Assembly: GCF_001983105.1 (NCBI RefSeq)
Contig: NZ_MOMC01000038.1
Span: forward strand, 45,239 to 51,742
Source: Pseudofrankia asymbiotica
GTDB taxonomy: Bacteria > Actinomycetota > Actinomycetes > Frankiales > Frankiaceae
Length of the DNA: 6,504 nt
Direction of reading: 5' to 3'
Within the stretch, counting starts at the first letter, position 1; every line of letters begins with the position of its first letter. Shown piece by piece: positions 6,185 to 6,504 of the stretch. Under the pieces are notes generated by a model. It searched no databases and was not told the DNA's origin. It worked only from the letters and a program-made list of their open reading frames with translations. Both the position numbers and the translations under genes were made by a program.

Positions 6185-6504
6185 ATGAGCACAGATCCAG
6201 AACCCCCCGCGGCACCGTTCACAGCACCGACGGGACCCGCGGCGTCCACGGGACCCGCGGCGTCCACGGGACCCGCGGCGCCGCGGCGCCGGCTGCGTCG
6301 CAGCGCCACCGATCGCGTCGGGGCCGGCATCGCCGGCGGGCTCGGCGAGTACGTCGGCGTCGACCCGGTGCTGTTCCGAGTCCTGTTCGCCGTGTCCGCG
6401 TTCTTCGGCGGCGCCGGCGTGCTCGCCTACGCGGTCGCGTGGGCGGTCATCCCGGCCGAGGGCACCGAGCACGCGCTCATCGACGGCTGGGTCGAAGGGC
6501 TGCG
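6185..6504 (+). CDS. PspC-domain membrane protein (EsrI-like), 3' end outside window
   Basis: The first 106 codons of a gene leaving the window on the right. Residues 1-35 are Pro/Ala/Thr-rich and look disordered, including a TGPAAS hexapeptide repeat (16-33). A basic patch (RRRLRRS, 34-40) precedes a canonical PspC domain (about 41-92): DRVGAGIAGGLGEYVGVDP, then LFRVLFAVSAFFGG and a hydrophobic helix ending AWAVIP. The protein is probably anchored in the cytoplasmic membrane with an N-terminal cytoplasmic tail; how many more helices follow cannot be seen. The gene diverges from the PspC-type kinase with 125 bp between them. In C. glutamicum the equivalent divergent PspC protein EsrI inhibits the EsrSR pair in unstressed cells, so the same role is inferred here. 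No Shine-Dalgarno sequence precedes ATG 6185, and a -10-like TATAGC ends five bases upstream, so translation may be leaderless. Confidence 0.9.
   Translation, partial: MSTDPEPPAAPFTAPTGPAASTGPAASTGPAAPRRRLRRSATDRVGAGIAGGLGEYVGVDPVLFRVLFAVSAFFGGAGVLAYAVAWAVIPAEGTEHALIDGWVEGL
6232..6280 (+). repeat. 18-nt tandem repeat, 2.7 copies, at the 5' end of the PspC gene
   Basis: The unit gggacccgcggcgtccac is present at 6232-6249 and 6250-6267 as exact copies, and its first 13 bases recur at 6268-6280. It encodes TGPAAS hexapeptides (residues 16-33) in the polar N-terminal tail. The unit keeps the reading frame, so copy number could vary between strains without loss of the protein. Confidence 0.9.

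Noticed and set aside
5335..6330. Open frame of 331 codons on the minus strand crossing the divergent promoter region
   Set aside because: It overlaps the kinase in another frame and the PspC gene in antisense, and its sequence is low-complexity. Both overlapped genes have strong family motifs.

Overview
The window comes from a very GC-rich genome, well above 70% G+C by eye with strong G/C bias at third codon positions. Protein families and codon use point to a filamentous actinobacterium (Frankia, Streptomyces or a relative); no marker here fixes the genus. It holds five protein-coding genes: four complete or nearly complete genes on the minus strand and the start of one on the plus strand. 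No RNA genes, insertion sequences or CRISPR arrays were seen.

Left half (1 to 4067, minus strand): a two-gene operon. The promoter-proximal gene (3597-4067) encodes a 156-residue protein that I recognise as an effector-associated constant component 1 (EACC1) family member. After 14 bp follows a gene of at least 1194 codons that runs off the left edge (3582 to 1). It encodes a caspase-like protease (His87/Cys141), an nSTAND-type P-loop NTPase (Walker A 324-331, Walker B 471-478), a single predicted membrane helix (about 861-880) and at least five WD40 repeats. This is the layout of a self-contained sensor, switch and effector machine of the kind proposed for NTP-dependent bacterial conflict or programmed cell-death systems.

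Right half (4219 to 6504): a PspC-linked signalling module. A histidine kinase with an N-terminal PspC-like membrane segment (4884-6059, minus) overlaps its NarL/LuxR-type response regulator (4219-4887, minus) by four bases (ATGA). Diverging from the kinase is a gene for a PspC-domain membrane protein (6185 to beyond the right edge, plus). The arrangement matches the EsrI-EsrS-EsrR three-component envelope-stress system described in Corynebacterium glutamicum. The 125-bp divergent intergenic region carries an imperfect palindrome (6131-6148) placed like an operator and a possible -10 element so close to the PspC start that its transcript may be leaderless.

The halves meet in a 151-bp intergenic stretch (4068-4218) with two hairpins and an AT-richer part that probably holds the promoter of the EACC1-caspase operon. 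Whether the envelope-stress module and the caspase/STAND operon cooperate cannot be told from sequence; they are co-directional neighbours and both have membrane-associated components. Several short in-frame tandem repeats (18-nt units in two genes, a 138-nt WD40 unit) show recent local expansion.
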